Shown here in pieces: positions 16,190-26,011 of a DNA stretch of 64,000 bases (the first letter of the stretch is position 1; each line of letters begins with the position of its first letter). Made by a program: the position numbers and the translations under genes. Under the pieces are notes generated by a model, which saw nothing but the letters and a program-made list of their open reading frames with translations, was not told the DNA's origin and ran no database searches. Source of the stretch: Bacteroidales bacterium (lineage in GTDB: Bacteria > Bacteroidota > Bacteroidia > Bacteroidales > F082); contig JAFXLL010000003.1 of assembly GCA_017531225.1 (NCBI GenBank), positions 108,893-172,892 of the forward strand. The letters are read 5' to 3'.

Positions 16190-17953
16190 ATGCCCACCCT
16201 CAATAAACAGCAATCAATCGGGAGTTACACCGTCGCTTTCCCCATCAAGGATAGCACCTACGCCGAGACGTATCGCGTGAAAGATGTATCGGGAAAGAAT
16301 TATTTCCTGAAACTCTTCAACTACGCCAAACTGCACCATACTCAGTTTGACGAGAATGGAAACGTTTTGGAACTCGTCATCTCAAAGCGACTAAACCATC
16401 CAAATCTAACGCACTACCATGACAACGGAGAATTGGTATTGAACGGACAGAAAATGGCTTACATAGTCTATGACTTTATCAGTGGCGAGACGCTTGCCCA
16501 AAAGACAGGACGCGAAAGAGGTTGCTCCGTATATCAAGCCAAGCAATATGTATTGGGAGTGTTGGAAGGCGTAAAGTTTTTGCACAATCTTCCCGAACCT
16601 GTCATTCACAATGAACTGACAACGGAGAATGTAATGCTTGACATGAAGGACAATATGCCTAAAATAATTGATTTTGGTTATGCTCGATTTTTGCCACAAA
16701 ATAGGAGCACATTCCAGAAAGAAGGCTTGAATCCCTATTATATGGCGCCAGAGGCATTCAATGGTGTGTTTACTGCACAATCAGACCTCTATTCCGTTGG
16801 TGCAATGTTGTATCATCTGCTGTTTGGTATGCCGCCATATTATGTGAGCATCCCTCAATATCAAGCCGACCGTAGTTCTATGGTTGACATTCTTTTGAAA
16901 GAGCGACAAAAGCCTCTGCCAATGCTTATCAAAGACAAGCCCAACATGGATGAGCAATTAGAAAATACACTGCGGAAAGCTTTGGCATGCAATATTGAAG
17001 ACCGTTTTAAAACCGCTGACGAGTTCTTCAAGGCCTTGAACAATGAAATGATGGTGGAGGCATTGCCACACCAAACCAAAGTCAAGCCTAAACGAGAAGA
17101 AGTCAAACGCTCCAAAACAGGTAATGGCTTTGCCGATGTGGCAGGCATGGATGAATTAAAGGAACAGATGCGCTTGGAAGTGATAAATGCATTGAACAAT
17201 CCGGAGGAATATAAAGGATATGGCATTACCATACCCAATGGCATGTTACTATATGGTCCTCCTGGTTGTGGCAAAACCTATTTTGCAAAAAAGTTTGCCG
17301 AGGAAGTGGGATTCAATTTTTTGGTAAAAACACCAGCTGACTTGAAAAGCCGCTATGTAAACGCAACGCAAGAAAATATAAAGGCCATGTTTGAAGAAGC
17401 ATATGAAAATGCTCCTACTATTATTTTCATAGACGAAATAAACGAGCTTGTTCCAGACCGCAATGCCGATATTCATGAAATGGCAGAAAGTGCTGTCAAC
17501 GAAATGCTTTCGCAAATGGATAGAACGGGCGAAAAAGGCGTGTTTGTTATTGGAGCAAGCAATCTCCCACAAAAGATTGATACTGCAATTCTTCGAGCTG
17601 GACGATTGGAAAAGCATTTTTATGTTGGGCCGCCTGATTTTACCGCAAGAAAACTATTGTTCGAAATGTATCTAAAAAATCGCAAGGCTTTGGACTTCGG
17701 GATTGATTACGAGAAGTTAGCCAGAATGACCGAAAACTATGTTTCTGCGGACATTCAATTGATTGTTGATGATGCTGCAAGACAAGCTTTGTATAGAAAA
17801 GAAAAGATCACGATGCAGATTCTCGAAGAAACCATCAAGAATAAAAAGCCTTCTTTAAGTGTTGAACAAATTAATCAATACAATATCCTAAGGGATAATT
17901 TTGAAGGCAACGCTGAAAAGAAGCCGGAAAGAAAACCGATAGGATTTAAATAA
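16190..17953 (+). CDS. Protein kinase-like domain fused to AAA+ ATPase
   Basis: A 587-residue fusion. Residues 10-290 follow the Ser/Thr kinase fold with Lys41 (YFLKLF), DFG at 161-163 and an APE motif (MAPEAF), but the catalytic loop reads VIHNELTTENVML (139-150) in place of HRDLKPEN, so the catalytic Asp is Glu142 and the loop Lys is Thr. It is probably a weak kinase or pseudokinase. Residues 315-560 are a classical AAA+ module: Walker A GPPGCGKT (356-363), Walker B IIFIDE (411-416), sensor ASNLP and RAGRLEK, giving an arginine-finger region as in FtsH/Cdc48 relatives. I start at ATG 16190, after the CpXC stop. Expected role: an ATP-driven remodelling machine steered by the kinase-like domain. 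Confidence 0.85.
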   Translation: MPTLNKQQSIGSYTVAFPIKDSTYAETYRVKDVSGKNYFLKLFNYAKLHHTQFDENGNVLELVISKRLNHPNLTHYHDNGELVLNGQKMAYIVYDFISGETLAQKTGRERGCSVYQAKQYVLGVLEGVKFLHNLPEPVIHNELTTENVMLDMKDNMPKIIDFGYARFLPQNRSTFQKEGLNPYYMAPEAFNGVFTAQSDLYSVGAMLYHLLFGMPPYYVSIPQYQADRSSMVDILLKERQKPLPMLIKDKPNMDEQLENTLRKALACNIEDRFKTADEFFKALNNEMMVEALPHQTKVKPKREEVKRSKTGNGFADVAGMDELKEQMRLEVINALNNPEEYKGYGITIPNGMLLYGPPGCGKTYFAKKFAEEVGFNFLVKTPADLKSRYVNATQENIKAMFEEAYENAPTIIFIDEINELVPDRNADIHEMAESAVNEMLSQMDRTGEKGVFVIGASNLPQKIDTAILRAGRLEKHFYVGPPDFTARKLLFEMYLKNRKALDFGIDYEKLARMTENYVSADIQLIVDDAARQALYRKEKITMQILEETIKNKKPSLSVEQINQYNILRDNFEGNAEKKPERKPIGFK

Positions 17954-17959
17954 TTAGCT

Positions 17960-18451
17960 ATGAATACAGGAGAATTATACCTAAAAACCGCCTTCGCTTG
18001 CATGGCGTGCGATGGCGAGATCGCAAATGAGGAACTCGAACTAGTAAAACACTTTGCTACCAGTTCAACCTTGTTTGAAGGACTTGAAATCGAGAAACAG
18101 CTCAATGAATATGTTGCTGAAATAAATGTCCAAGGACTTAGTTTCTTGGCTGGATACATTAATAGCATCGTCAATGCGCAGCTTACCGAACAACAAGAAT
18201 TGGATCTTGCAAAAATTGCCATCAAAATGATTGAGGCAGACAAAAAGATTGAGTATTCGGAAATCAGCTTTTTTAAGCGAATTCGCAGCAAACTCAGGGT
18301 GAGCGATGACAAGCTTCTTGAAATCTTCAAGGATGAAACATTGTTTGACAAGTTTCCTGAGGTGAAACCTGAGGACTTTTTGTTGCCAGACATTATAGTA
18401 GATGATGATTTGAATTGGAATGTGACGTTTGAGAATATTGAGCTATTATAA
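17960..18451 (+). CDS. TerB-like protein
   Basis: A 163-residue acidic helical protein. The start (LKTAFACMACDGEIANEELELV) carries the Asp-Gly-Glu-Ile motif typical of TerB-like domains, and the related KMIEADKKIEYSEISFFKRI near residues 92-111 is the second half. TerB-like domains often accompany membrane-linked stress and defence gene sets, where they are thought to bind metal or scaffold. It begins 7 nt after the kinase-AAA gene and is the last gene of the run; nearly 500 nt of non-coding DNA follow. Confidence 0.75.
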   Translation: MNTGELYLKTAFACMACDGEIANEELELVKHFATSSTLFEGLEIEKQLNEYVAEINVQGLSFLAGYINSIVNAQLTEQQELDLAKIAIKMIEADKKIEYSEISFFKRIRSKLRVSDDKLLEIFKDETLFDKFPEVKPEDFLLPDIIVDDDLNWNVTFENIELL

Positions 18452-18937
18452 CGAGTGTTTTCGCTGAAATAAACTTCTAAAATGTGAGGAAATGAGAATG
18501 TCAAAACACTGCAATTGAAGGTTTTTGACATATTTCACACTGTCTAATCCAGATTATTACAATGCCGTTTTTTTTATTTGTTTTTTTAAGAGAACGGTTT
18601 TGTACTCAGAGGACTAAATGCTTGCACCTTATTTAGCATAGTTGATTGCAATGAGCCGTATAAGATATTTGAGAGAATTCTGAAATGTGAAATGGGATAA
18701 TACTAACAGCATTTGGTATTATATATCGTTAGACATGGAATGAAAAACTTGTACGACTGAATACATAAAAAACAAATAATCCTTATTTTTGCAAAACAAA
18801 TGCCCACTCCATTAAGACGGGAGGATCTTCTTTACTATACAATTATTTGAATCAAAAAATGGAGTGTAGTACCCGTTGGCAGAAGATGAGGCGATAGCAC
18901 TTCGCAGATGTAAGTTTTCACAATACAGCAAGAAAGC
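18452..18937. other. Intergenic region with repeat and -7 box
   Basis: I see no gene here. Bases 18484-18542 (TGAGGAAATGAGAATGTCAA, then TTTTTGACAT and CACACTGT) resemble 28178-28236. A TATTTTTG box at 18783-18790 could drive the defence operon, giving a leader of about 140 nt. The rest is AT-rich and featureless. Confidence 0.5.
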
Positions 18938-21900
18938 ATGAAAAACGTATTAAATATTTTTTTCTCTTGGCAAACGTCTTCAAAGACAGACAAACTCAAC
19001 AATAAAGAGTTTATACTGTCGTGCATTCAGGAGGCCGCTAATAAGGTGAAAGGAAGAAATGAATTGAAGGATGTAGACTTCGAAGTCCTTCAAGGTACAG
19101 GTGGTGAACCTGGCACACCAGATATGATTGCCACTTGCTTGAATAGGAACGACCATTGCCATATTTTCATAGCGGATATTTCGGTAGATAAACAATTCAA
19201 TAAGATTCAATGTTGGGTTAATAAACAACCGGATTTGAGAGAACGTCCCAACGAAAACGTGATGTATGAGTTGGGGCGTGCTGATGGTCATCTCTCTTAT
19301 AAGCAAGTGATACATGTCGCGAACACTGTGTTTGGCGATGTGAGCAAGAACGACTATTTGAGACCTGTTGATATCCGTGATAAACGTAGACCTATTACTT
19401 TCTGTCTTACTGCCAATGATGCTCCAGACGCTGAGAAGGTGAAGAGTGATTTGGTTGAGATCCTGAAAAAAGCGATTAGAAAATCAGCTATTGCGGCATT
19501 GGAACATATCCACGAAGAGTTAAAACCCTTCGACAATTGTGAGCAGGTTGTTAAAGAGCTAAAGTTTCAGAAGAAATTCATCTTTAACGATAATCTTAAG
19601 AGTATAAAGCAGGCAATCTCGGAAAACAAAGGAATCCTGAGAGTATTGGGCGTGAACGGTGTTGGGAAAACCAGATTGGTCATTGAGACTTTATTGAAAG
19701 AAGAGTCAGATATTCCCAAACTGTATTGTGATTGCATACTTAATACGGATTCAGAGATTATTAAGACAACGACCAAAATACTAGAAAATCAACTGGCGGT
19801 TGTTTTAATCTTAGACAATTGCGAAGTAGGTCTATTTTCGAAAATCGTAGAAATCTACAAGCGGAAGAATGCCAAGAACAGGTTGTATGCTATTGTTGAT
19901 GATCCAAAAGAACCTGTTAGTAGAGAAGATTATTCAGTATCAAGATTTGAATACGCTTATGAGGATGTGGTGGAAGGAATCATCAAAGGACTTTATGGGA
20001 AGCAGGATGAAGTAAGTGCCAGAATAAAAGAGTTTGCCAGTGGTAATCCGTTGTTTGCAGTTCAGGCGATTGATTGCGTAAAGAAAACAGGTGATATTAG
20101 AGATTTCAATAATCGGAAACTTATTGCCAACCTCCTTTCTGCTCCGGAAGGAAGTGAAGAAAGAATAATAGCTACCACACTATCATTATTCTCAACAATT
20201 GGGTTTGATGGAGATGCTCATAAAGAAGTAGAAGCCATAGCGTTAAACAAAAACATAACGGGGCTGAACGGTGATTCCGTGATGTTGATTAATAAGTTTG
20301 ACTCACTGATTACCCAATATCTTGAGCGGAACATTATGCAAAGGGTAGGTGTATTCGTACGTTTCCGTTCGCCTGTCTTTTCAAAGATGCTGAATGATGA
20401 ATGGTTCGAGAAATGCACGGCCAAGCAGCTTGAGAGCATTATATATACGTTAGTTCAAATGAGTATGGTAGTCAACCTTGTCCCTCCTTTCTTTGAAAAA
20501 ATTAGAGATACAGAAGGAGGAGGACAAGTAATGGGGCTGTTGAACGAACTGCTACAGCCAGGAAGATTGCTCACAAAAAGGGAGTTCCTAAATACGGAAG
20601 TAGGTTCCAAGATATACCGGTCTTTAGTGGACATTGCGCCAGACTTGGTTTGTGATAGTCTTTTTCAAACACTTGGTGGGTTGGGATTGGAAGAATTGAG
20701 ACAAATAAGAGAAGGCCGTAGGGAATTGGTGTGGACTTTAGAGAAACTGTGCTACAAACCGGAGACTTTTTTGAAGGCTGCCAGACTTATGTTAAGATTG
20801 GGATGTTCGGAAGTGGAACATATATCAAACAACGCTACGGGCCAGTTTGTTTCGCTGTTCCCAGTGCGATTGCCCACCACCTCTGTCTCGTTGTCTGACA
20901 GATTGAGCTTTCTAAAGTCTGAAATGAATAGTCAAGAAGAGAAACCCGTATTGATGAAAGCATTGAACAGGGCACTCTGTACAGCCAATTTTATCCGTTT
21001 CGGAGGAGATGTGACTATTGGTCAGCAAACATACACATTTTATGACCCGACCAATTTCCAAGAGATAATTGACTACATTACAGGTTGTCTGGACTTGTTG
21101 CAAAAAGAGATTGACGGTAATACGGCCTATCGGGAGGCTAGTATCAAGATGTTGGCTTCGAACTTCCGTTCATTGAACGCTTATGGCCTATTTGATCTTA
21201 TTATGCCTAGAATGGAGATAATTGCAGCCCAACTTAACAATGATTGGGATGATTTGCTCCATATATTGCATTTTGCGAGAAAGGATGCGGAAATAAAGTT
21301 GAACGATCAACGCTTACAGAGGATTGAACAATTAATAACCTCATTAAGCAAAACGGATTTAGTAACACGTTTCGCTCAAGTGGAGAGCTATGAATGTAAT
21401 GACTATTTTGGATTGTCGGATAAAGAACATACCGATATAGTTAATGCGAAATACGAAAAAATAGCAGAGGAGGTAGTGGCTCAAAAACTATATAGTAAGG
21501 AGCTATTAAAAGGGATATTTCAAGCGCAGACCTTTTTGCCACAAGTTTTTGCCATAAAGCTGTCATCGCTGAGCAGCCCAGAAGAACAGCTGACTTTTGT
21601 ATCAGACTCAATAGACTTAATGGAGGACAGGGCTCATAGTATTTTTGTTTATTACGTGAAGGATGTCAGCGAGGATGTGTTTGCCCGAATAGTTGCACTT
21701 ATTGAAGAAAAGGGAAAACAATGGCTTTTGTTCCCGTTGGTGGCCATAAGAAATTATGACTTTAACCACCCATACGTGGATAAACTGTTCGGTTTGGCAC
21801 AGAGGAGAATTGCTGATACAGAATGGTTTGTCACTTATTGGCATTATGTGCGACTGGATAGGCTGAGCACTCCTGAAGCTGTAGGTCTACTTGCACGGGT

Positions 21901-22741
21901 CTCCACTTTGCCGGATTCCTTTATTGTTGCATTGCACATGGCGATGTCACAGTACCTGAGTAATACTGTCAAGCATCCCGAGATGGATAAATTATTTGAG
22001 GATGAGATGATTAAAAGGGCAGATGAAACAGCTACCCTTATTATGAATCCTCATTATTCACATATCCTAGGGTTTTTGCTTTCAAACGAAGAACGAAAAG
22101 ATTTAGCCAAGGCCTTGGCTAAGGGGATTTTTAAACATGTCATTGAATCTGACCAACCTTCTTTGAGGTATGAGGTGGAAAAGGTTCTTCAAGTTCTGTT
22201 TGAAAAGTATTTTGACATAACATGGGACGAGATGGCTGGTCTGATGACGGGTGAAGATGGTGACGATAACTATATTAAGTTTTACTTTGCCTTTGGATTC
22301 AGCATGATTCACAATCCATTCCCTGCGTTGATTTTCAGGATGGAAAACCAGAAGATGGTAATGGACTGGTGTAAGTCACATCCAGAAGGGGCTTATAAGG
22401 TAATGTCATTGGCGCCTCTTATTGACGGTGATAAGCTTTCTGCGCCTGTAATGGAGATAATTGACAACTACGGAAGCGACAAACTTGTAAGAGCGGCATT
22501 AAGTGACAAACTGGGTTCGTTTTCGGGGTCTTTTTCAACCTACTATACAAGAGCAGAACTGATAGAGCCATTAACAAAACATTACAATCCGGATGTTAGC
22601 ACTTGGGCCTCATTAGAAATTGGCCGTTTGAAGCATTATGCTGAGCAAAGTCAGAAGATAGAGGACAATTTCATGCTCCCAGGAAGACTGCCCAATTATC
22701 AGTGGACTTTAAACGATTTGGAAAAATATGAAACTGAGTGA
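18938..22741 (+). CDS. TIR-like domain fused to STAND-type NTPase, probable defence sensor
   Basis: A 1267-residue protein. Residues 1-130 look like a TIR-like effector: NIFFSWQTSS, then GTPDMIATCL, HIFIADIS and NVMYELGRA, where Glu111 sits in the place of the usual catalytic Glu. An NTPase follows, with Walker A GVNGVGKT (238-245) and Walker B VVLILDNCE (288-296). The remaining 900 residues are helical repeats of the kind used for ligand sensing in STAND proteins. Expected action: sensing an invader, oligomerising, then NAD+ or nucleotide attack by the TIR-like part. The stop overlaps the ApeA-like start by 14 nt. The domain order is clear; the exact TIR subclass is not. Confidence 0.78.
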   Translation: MKNVLNIFFSWQTSSKTDKLNNKEFILSCIQEAANKVKGRNELKDVDFEVLQGTGGEPGTPDMIATCLNRNDHCHIFIADISVDKQFNKIQCWVNKQPDLRERPNENVMYELGRADGHLSYKQVIHVANTVFGDVSKNDYLRPVDIRDKRRPITFCLTANDAPDAEKVKSDLVEILKKAIRKSAIAALEHIHEELKPFDNCEQVVKELKFQKKFIFNDNLKSIKQAISENKGILRVLGVNGVGKTRLVIETLLKEESDIPKLYCDCILNTDSEIIKTTTKILENQLAVVLILDNCEVGLFSKIVEIYKRKNAKNRLYAIVDDPKEPVSREDYSVSRFEYAYEDVVEGIIKGLYGKQDEVSARIKEFASGNPLFAVQAIDCVKKTGDIRDFNNRKLIANLLSAPEGSEERIIATTLSLFSTIGFDGDAHKEVEAIALNKNITGLNGDSVMLINKFDSLITQYLERNIMQRVGVFVRFRSPVFSKMLNDEWFEKCTAKQLESIIYTLVQMSMVVNLVPPFFEKIRDTEGGGQVMGLLNELLQPGRLLTKREFLNTEVGSKIYRSLVDIAPDLVCDSLFQTLGGLGLEELRQIREGRRELVWTLEKLCYKPETFLKAARLMLRLGCSEVEHISNNATGQFVSLFPVRLPTTSVSLSDRLSFLKSEMNSQEEKPVLMKALNRALCTANFIRFGGDVTIGQQTYTFYDPTNFQEIIDYITGCLDLLQKEIDGNTAYREASIKMLASNFRSLNAYGLFDLIMPRMEIIAAQLNNDWDDLLHILHFARKDAEIKLNDQRLQRIEQLITSLSKTDLVTRFAQVESYECNDYFGLSDKEHTDIVNAKYEKIAEEVVAQKLYSKELLKGIFQAQTFLPQVFAIKLSSLSSPEEQLTFVSDSIDLMEDRAHSIFVYYVKDVSEDVFARIVALIEEKGKQWLLFPLVAIRNYDFNHPYVDKLFGLAQRRIADTEWFVTYWHYVRLDRLSTPEAVGLLARVSTLPDSFIVALHMAMSQYLSNTVKHPEMDKLFEDEMIKRADETATLIMNPHYSHILGFLLSNEERKDLAKALAKGIFKHVIESDQPSLRYEVEKVLQVLFEKYFDITWDEMAGLMTGEDGDDNYIKFYFAFGFSMIHNPFPALIFRMENQKMVMDWCKSHPEGAYKVMSLAPLIDGDKLSAPVMEIIDNYGSDKLVRAALSDKLGSFSGSFSTYYTRAELIEPLTKHYNPDVSTWASLEIGRLKHYAEQSQKIEDNFMLPGRLPNYQWTLNDLEKYETE

Positions 22742-24026
22742 CCCCTTTGAGTTTAAAGGATACTGGTGGAAACCAGATGCCCCTGATAATAAGGTGGCCG
22801 GTGTGCTTTCATATCTGCCAGGAGAAAGCATTTCTCTTGAACTAATAGGCTCTTTGGACAAAGAGGAGGATGCTGTCGTTTCTTTCTTAAAAAAATCGGA
22901 TGAACTAATTATCCACGGAGCATTAGAGAATGCCAAACGGGTAACGCTGGTGAAATGTTATCCATCAGGAAGGATGAATATGTCAAGTTCATTTCCAATC
23001 ATCAGATATACTTGCATTTACTGCATTATCGGAAGGCATTATACTGGGATGGATGATGGCGGGCGATTTCGGATGGAGGTTCATTATCCAGAATTGTCTT
23101 ATTGGTGCCACCCTGGGATGTTGAGGGAAACGTTATTGGATGATAAAGAGCATAATGGACAGATTATAAGTTTTTCCTTTGACGCCATTGTTGGTGGTAA
23201 AACGTTGGATGAGATTAAACTAGATGACGGTTTCAAAATTCAATTTAAAGCAGGGGCAAGCCTAACGAGTGATCATGCTTTGCTGAATAATAATATAGGG
23301 CAGTCAACTTGGTTAGAGATTTCAAGTGATGAAACAGTGTCGTTCAATAAGTTGCTATCACATGCCTATCAATTTGATGAATTTCTTTCGATGGCTACTT
23401 TGAGGGTCGTGGAAGCATCTGAGGTATTATTCTATGATGAAGATTATTATCAGGAGTTTGGGAAAGGAAACAAACATTATCATTCCATCTCTTTCATTTC
23501 GAGTCATTGGAGAGGAAAAGATAAGGAGAAGGTGGATTCAATACGATTCCTTTTTGGGTATGAAGCGATTAAGGATCGGTTTGGTGAGATAATTCGGTCA
23601 TGGTTTTCGGACAAGAACGATATGTATCCCGTGAGGAATAACCTTGTTGACAGTTTGGAAAAGAAAAGAGTGTTCAGCAATATGGACTTTCTGATATTGG
23701 TAAGAGCGCTTGATGGGTACTGTATTAGGTCGAGAATTAAGGGTAACATCAATATCCGTATGAATACCGTTATAGAGAAGTTTTCAGAAATATTACGTAT
23801 AAAGAAGGACGACATCAATGTAGATGAGTTGGTGGATTCCAGAAATTATTATGCTCACTACATGCCACGGGCAAGTAAGAAGCATATTCTTGACGGTTTT
23901 GAACTGCATGATTTAACTCAGAAAGTTCGACGGCTCGTTATATGCTGTGTGCTTTCCGATTTGGGTTTCGATAATAAAGCCATAGATTCCATATTCAATA
24001 ATAGTAATAGTAGATATATTACATAG
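22728..24026 (+). CDS. ApeA-like HEPN defence protein
   Basis: A 432-residue protein. The start (EFKGYWWKPDAPDNKVAGVL) has the Gly-x-Trp-x-x-Pro pattern of the ApeA N-terminal domain, followed by a beta-rich region to about residue 260. The C-terminal part is helical and contains VDSRNYYAHY, where Arg372 and His377 make the RX4H motif of HEPN RNases. ApeA is an established single-gene anti-phage protein that acts on RNA or tRNA. Here it is translationally coupled to the TIR-STAND gene and 7 nt ahead of a PD-(D/E)XK gene, so it may act as one effector of a three-protein system. Confidence 0.75.
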   Translation: MKLSDPFEFKGYWWKPDAPDNKVAGVLSYLPGESISLELIGSLDKEEDAVVSFLKKSDELIIHGALENAKRVTLVKCYPSGRMNMSSSFPIIRYTCIYCIIGRHYTGMDDGGRFRMEVHYPELSYWCHPGMLRETLLDDKEHNGQIISFSFDAIVGGKTLDEIKLDDGFKIQFKAGASLTSDHALLNNNIGQSTWLEISSDETVSFNKLLSHAYQFDEFLSMATLRVVEASEVLFYDEDYYQEFGKGNKHYHSISFISSHWRGKDKEKVDSIRFLFGYEAIKDRFGEIIRSWFSDKNDMYPVRNNLVDSLEKKRVFSNMDFLILVRALDGYCIRSRIKGNINIRMNTVIEKFSEILRIKKDDINVDELVDSRNYYAHYMPRASKKHILDGFELHDLTQKVRRLVICCVLSDLGFDNKAIDSIFNNSNSRYIT

Positions 24027-24033
24027 TAGATAA

Positions 24034-25818
24034 ATGATGAGGCAGACCACGCTTGAAATTAGAAGAATAATAGAATATAGTGCTTTCTTTGTTGGTGAAG
24101 AACCAATTGATATTAGAGCCACATTAAAGCACTTTAGCCGTAATACTCTTGTTCGGATGGCAGCAATACTCAGCCTCCATTACGGTAACATGTGTTTCCC
24201 TGACAATCAAAACACATTGTTCTCTGAGAGTAGCAAAAGGCATATGCCATATTTGAACAAGCTTTTCAAGGCATATTATAAAAGATTGGGGTTAAATCAA
24301 AACCAAAAGGTTGAAGTCTTGACATATAGGACAAGTCTTGAACTATGGCGGCAGGTATTTGCAATACCAGTAGATGAATTCTATAATGATGTTGAAGACA
24401 CAGACGCAGAATTGATTCTTTTCAAGGTCGTACTTACTATAAATGAGAAAATTGTTAGTTTCACGCATGAGAAAGAACAATACAAACTTGATGAACTCAT
24501 TTTTCTCAATAGCTTTTTGACAAATGATAGCAACAACTATGATTTCAGGAATGTTTTACAACCGCAACTGTATTATTTTCATCAATTAGTCAAATTCATA
24601 CCTTCAAATGAAGTACTAAAAAAAGCAACTGAAGTATTATTCGACAATTGGGGTATAGAGAGTTGGCAGCAGTATTATACTACACTTTTCATTATTGCAG
24701 AACAAACTGACGGATATATTAAGCGAAAAGATAATGGTGTTCCAATTATTACCATTGATAGGATAGAAATTAACAAAAAGTTCATTTCGTTTTCTCTTAT
24801 TGACAATCTTAGCATTGACGAGGATGAATACATCCCCTACAATGATGATGATGCATCAAAAAGAGAATTGAACATAGACTACCGAAGATTCCGTTCTAAA
24901 CCACTTGTAAAATTAAAAGACGGTTCTGGATATGTCGTAATTAATAATCAACTTGTTTGTGAACGATTATATAATAGCCTTTTCTTTGACTATAATCCAT
25001 TAATCAATAGTAATAAGAACAGTTGCGGATTCTTTGACTTTAATAAGGGTTTTGTTGAAAAAGTACTTTTCCGCAATACTTTCTTTAAGTGTTTACCTTC
25101 AAGTTGCTATACGTTTCCCGCAAAAAGCGACAGTGATCTACCAGAAAAGTCTAAAGAACCGGATTTCTATGCTCGTACTAAACGAGGAGAGTTGGTAATC
25201 GTGGAATGTAAAGCTATCAAAATGAACGGAGAATGCCGGGACGATGGCGATTACGAACGACTTCTTGATGAACTGCATGAAAAGATCGTTCGCAAAACAC
25301 GCAATCTTGACCCAACAAGGAAAGAACTCAAAGGAGATTCAGAGCCTATTGGTGTCGGACAATTAATCTATCATATAGATTCTATAGAGGCGGATGCTTT
25401 TGAGTGGGACAAGAATATACCAGATGATGTTATTTATTACCCTCTTCTGGTTTTTGAGGATGTTAAACTGGTTCAAAAGGGCATTTTGTCAATAGTAAAC
25501 CGTTGGTTTTATGAGGAAGTGAAAAAAGAGAAAGAACTATCTATGTCAGATACGGCCTGCATGCCAATTATGGTAGTTTCAATTAACACCCTTTATCTTT
25601 ACGATAAACTCTTGCAAAAGAAAGGTCTGACGAATGTCATAGATACATTTGTGGCGGAAAATACTAAGAAAGATTCTCTAACAGGTGAATATCAAATTTC
25701 TGAAGTGGCAGATTTTGATGAATATCTACGAAATAATCCTTTCAATAAAAGAAGTGACATGAAGAGATGGCATAAAAACTTATTGAGTGGATTGGAGGAA
25801 GATGCTTCCGTCTCATAG
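24034..25818 (+). CDS. PD-(D/E)XK nuclease-like protein of a defence operon
   Basis: A 594-residue protein without a close family I can name. Residues 1-330 are helical. Near residues 365-405, KEPDFYARTKRGELVIVECKA fits the PD-(D/E)XK core: Asp in PDF, then Glu-x-Lys in ECK, after a hydrophobic strand. A Tyr/Phe-rich stretch before it could be the preceding helix. Expected activity: endonuclease. There is no methyltransferase nearby, so it is not an ordinary restriction enzyme. Two Met codons start the ORF (24034, 24037). It is the last gene of the tight operon; about 190 nt separate it from the next gene. Confidence 0.65.
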   Translation: MMRQTTLEIRRIIEYSAFFVGEEPIDIRATLKHFSRNTLVRMAAILSLHYGNMCFPDNQNTLFSESSKRHMPYLNKLFKAYYKRLGLNQNQKVEVLTYRTSLELWRQVFAIPVDEFYNDVEDTDAELILFKVVLTINEKIVSFTHEKEQYKLDELIFLNSFLTNDSNNYDFRNVLQPQLYYFHQLVKFIPSNEVLKKATEVLFDNWGIESWQQYYTTLFIIAEQTDGYIKRKDNGVPIITIDRIEINKKFISFSLIDNLSIDEDEYIPYNDDDASKRELNIDYRRFRSKPLVKLKDGSGYVVINNQLVCERLYNSLFFDYNPLINSNKNSCGFFDFNKGFVEKVLFRNTFFKCLPSSCYTFPAKSDSDLPEKSKEPDFYARTKRGELVIVECKAIKMNGECRDDGDYERLLDELHEKIVRKTRNLDPTRKELKGDSEPIGVGQLIYHIDSIEADAFEWDKNIPDDVIYYPLLVFEDVKLVQKGILSIVNRWFYEEVKKEKELSMSDTACMPIMVVSINTLYLYDKLLQKKGLTNVIDTFVAENTKKDSLTGEYQISEVADFDEYLRNNPFNKRSDMKRWHKNLLSGLEEDASVS

Positions 25819-25980
25819 GACAGACTAAAGTTAGACGGGCGACTGACAAGATGTTTGTTTCCGTGCAGAGCGGTAAGAGGTGTCGTTTCATCAGCATACA
25901 TACTAATGCTCTTACGAAGTGGGGACTTATAGGGCTGAAGGGACTTAGACTTGCTCTGAGAGGGAGAAAGAAAAAAGTTG

Positions 25981-25988
25981 TAATTTTG
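25981..25988 (+). promoter_or_regulatory. -7 box upstream of the AlbA_2 gene
   Basis: TAATTTTG matches TAnnTTTG, 23 nt before the ATG at 26012, so this gene probably has its own promoter despite lying after the defence operon. Confidence 0.5.
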
Positions 25989-26011
25989 TGGGCTGAAACA
26001 ACAACACGACA

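Noticed and set aside
24034-25818. Ordinary type II restriction enzyme
   Set aside because: No methyltransferase or specificity gene is nearby, the protein is long, and it is tightly joined to two defence genes.
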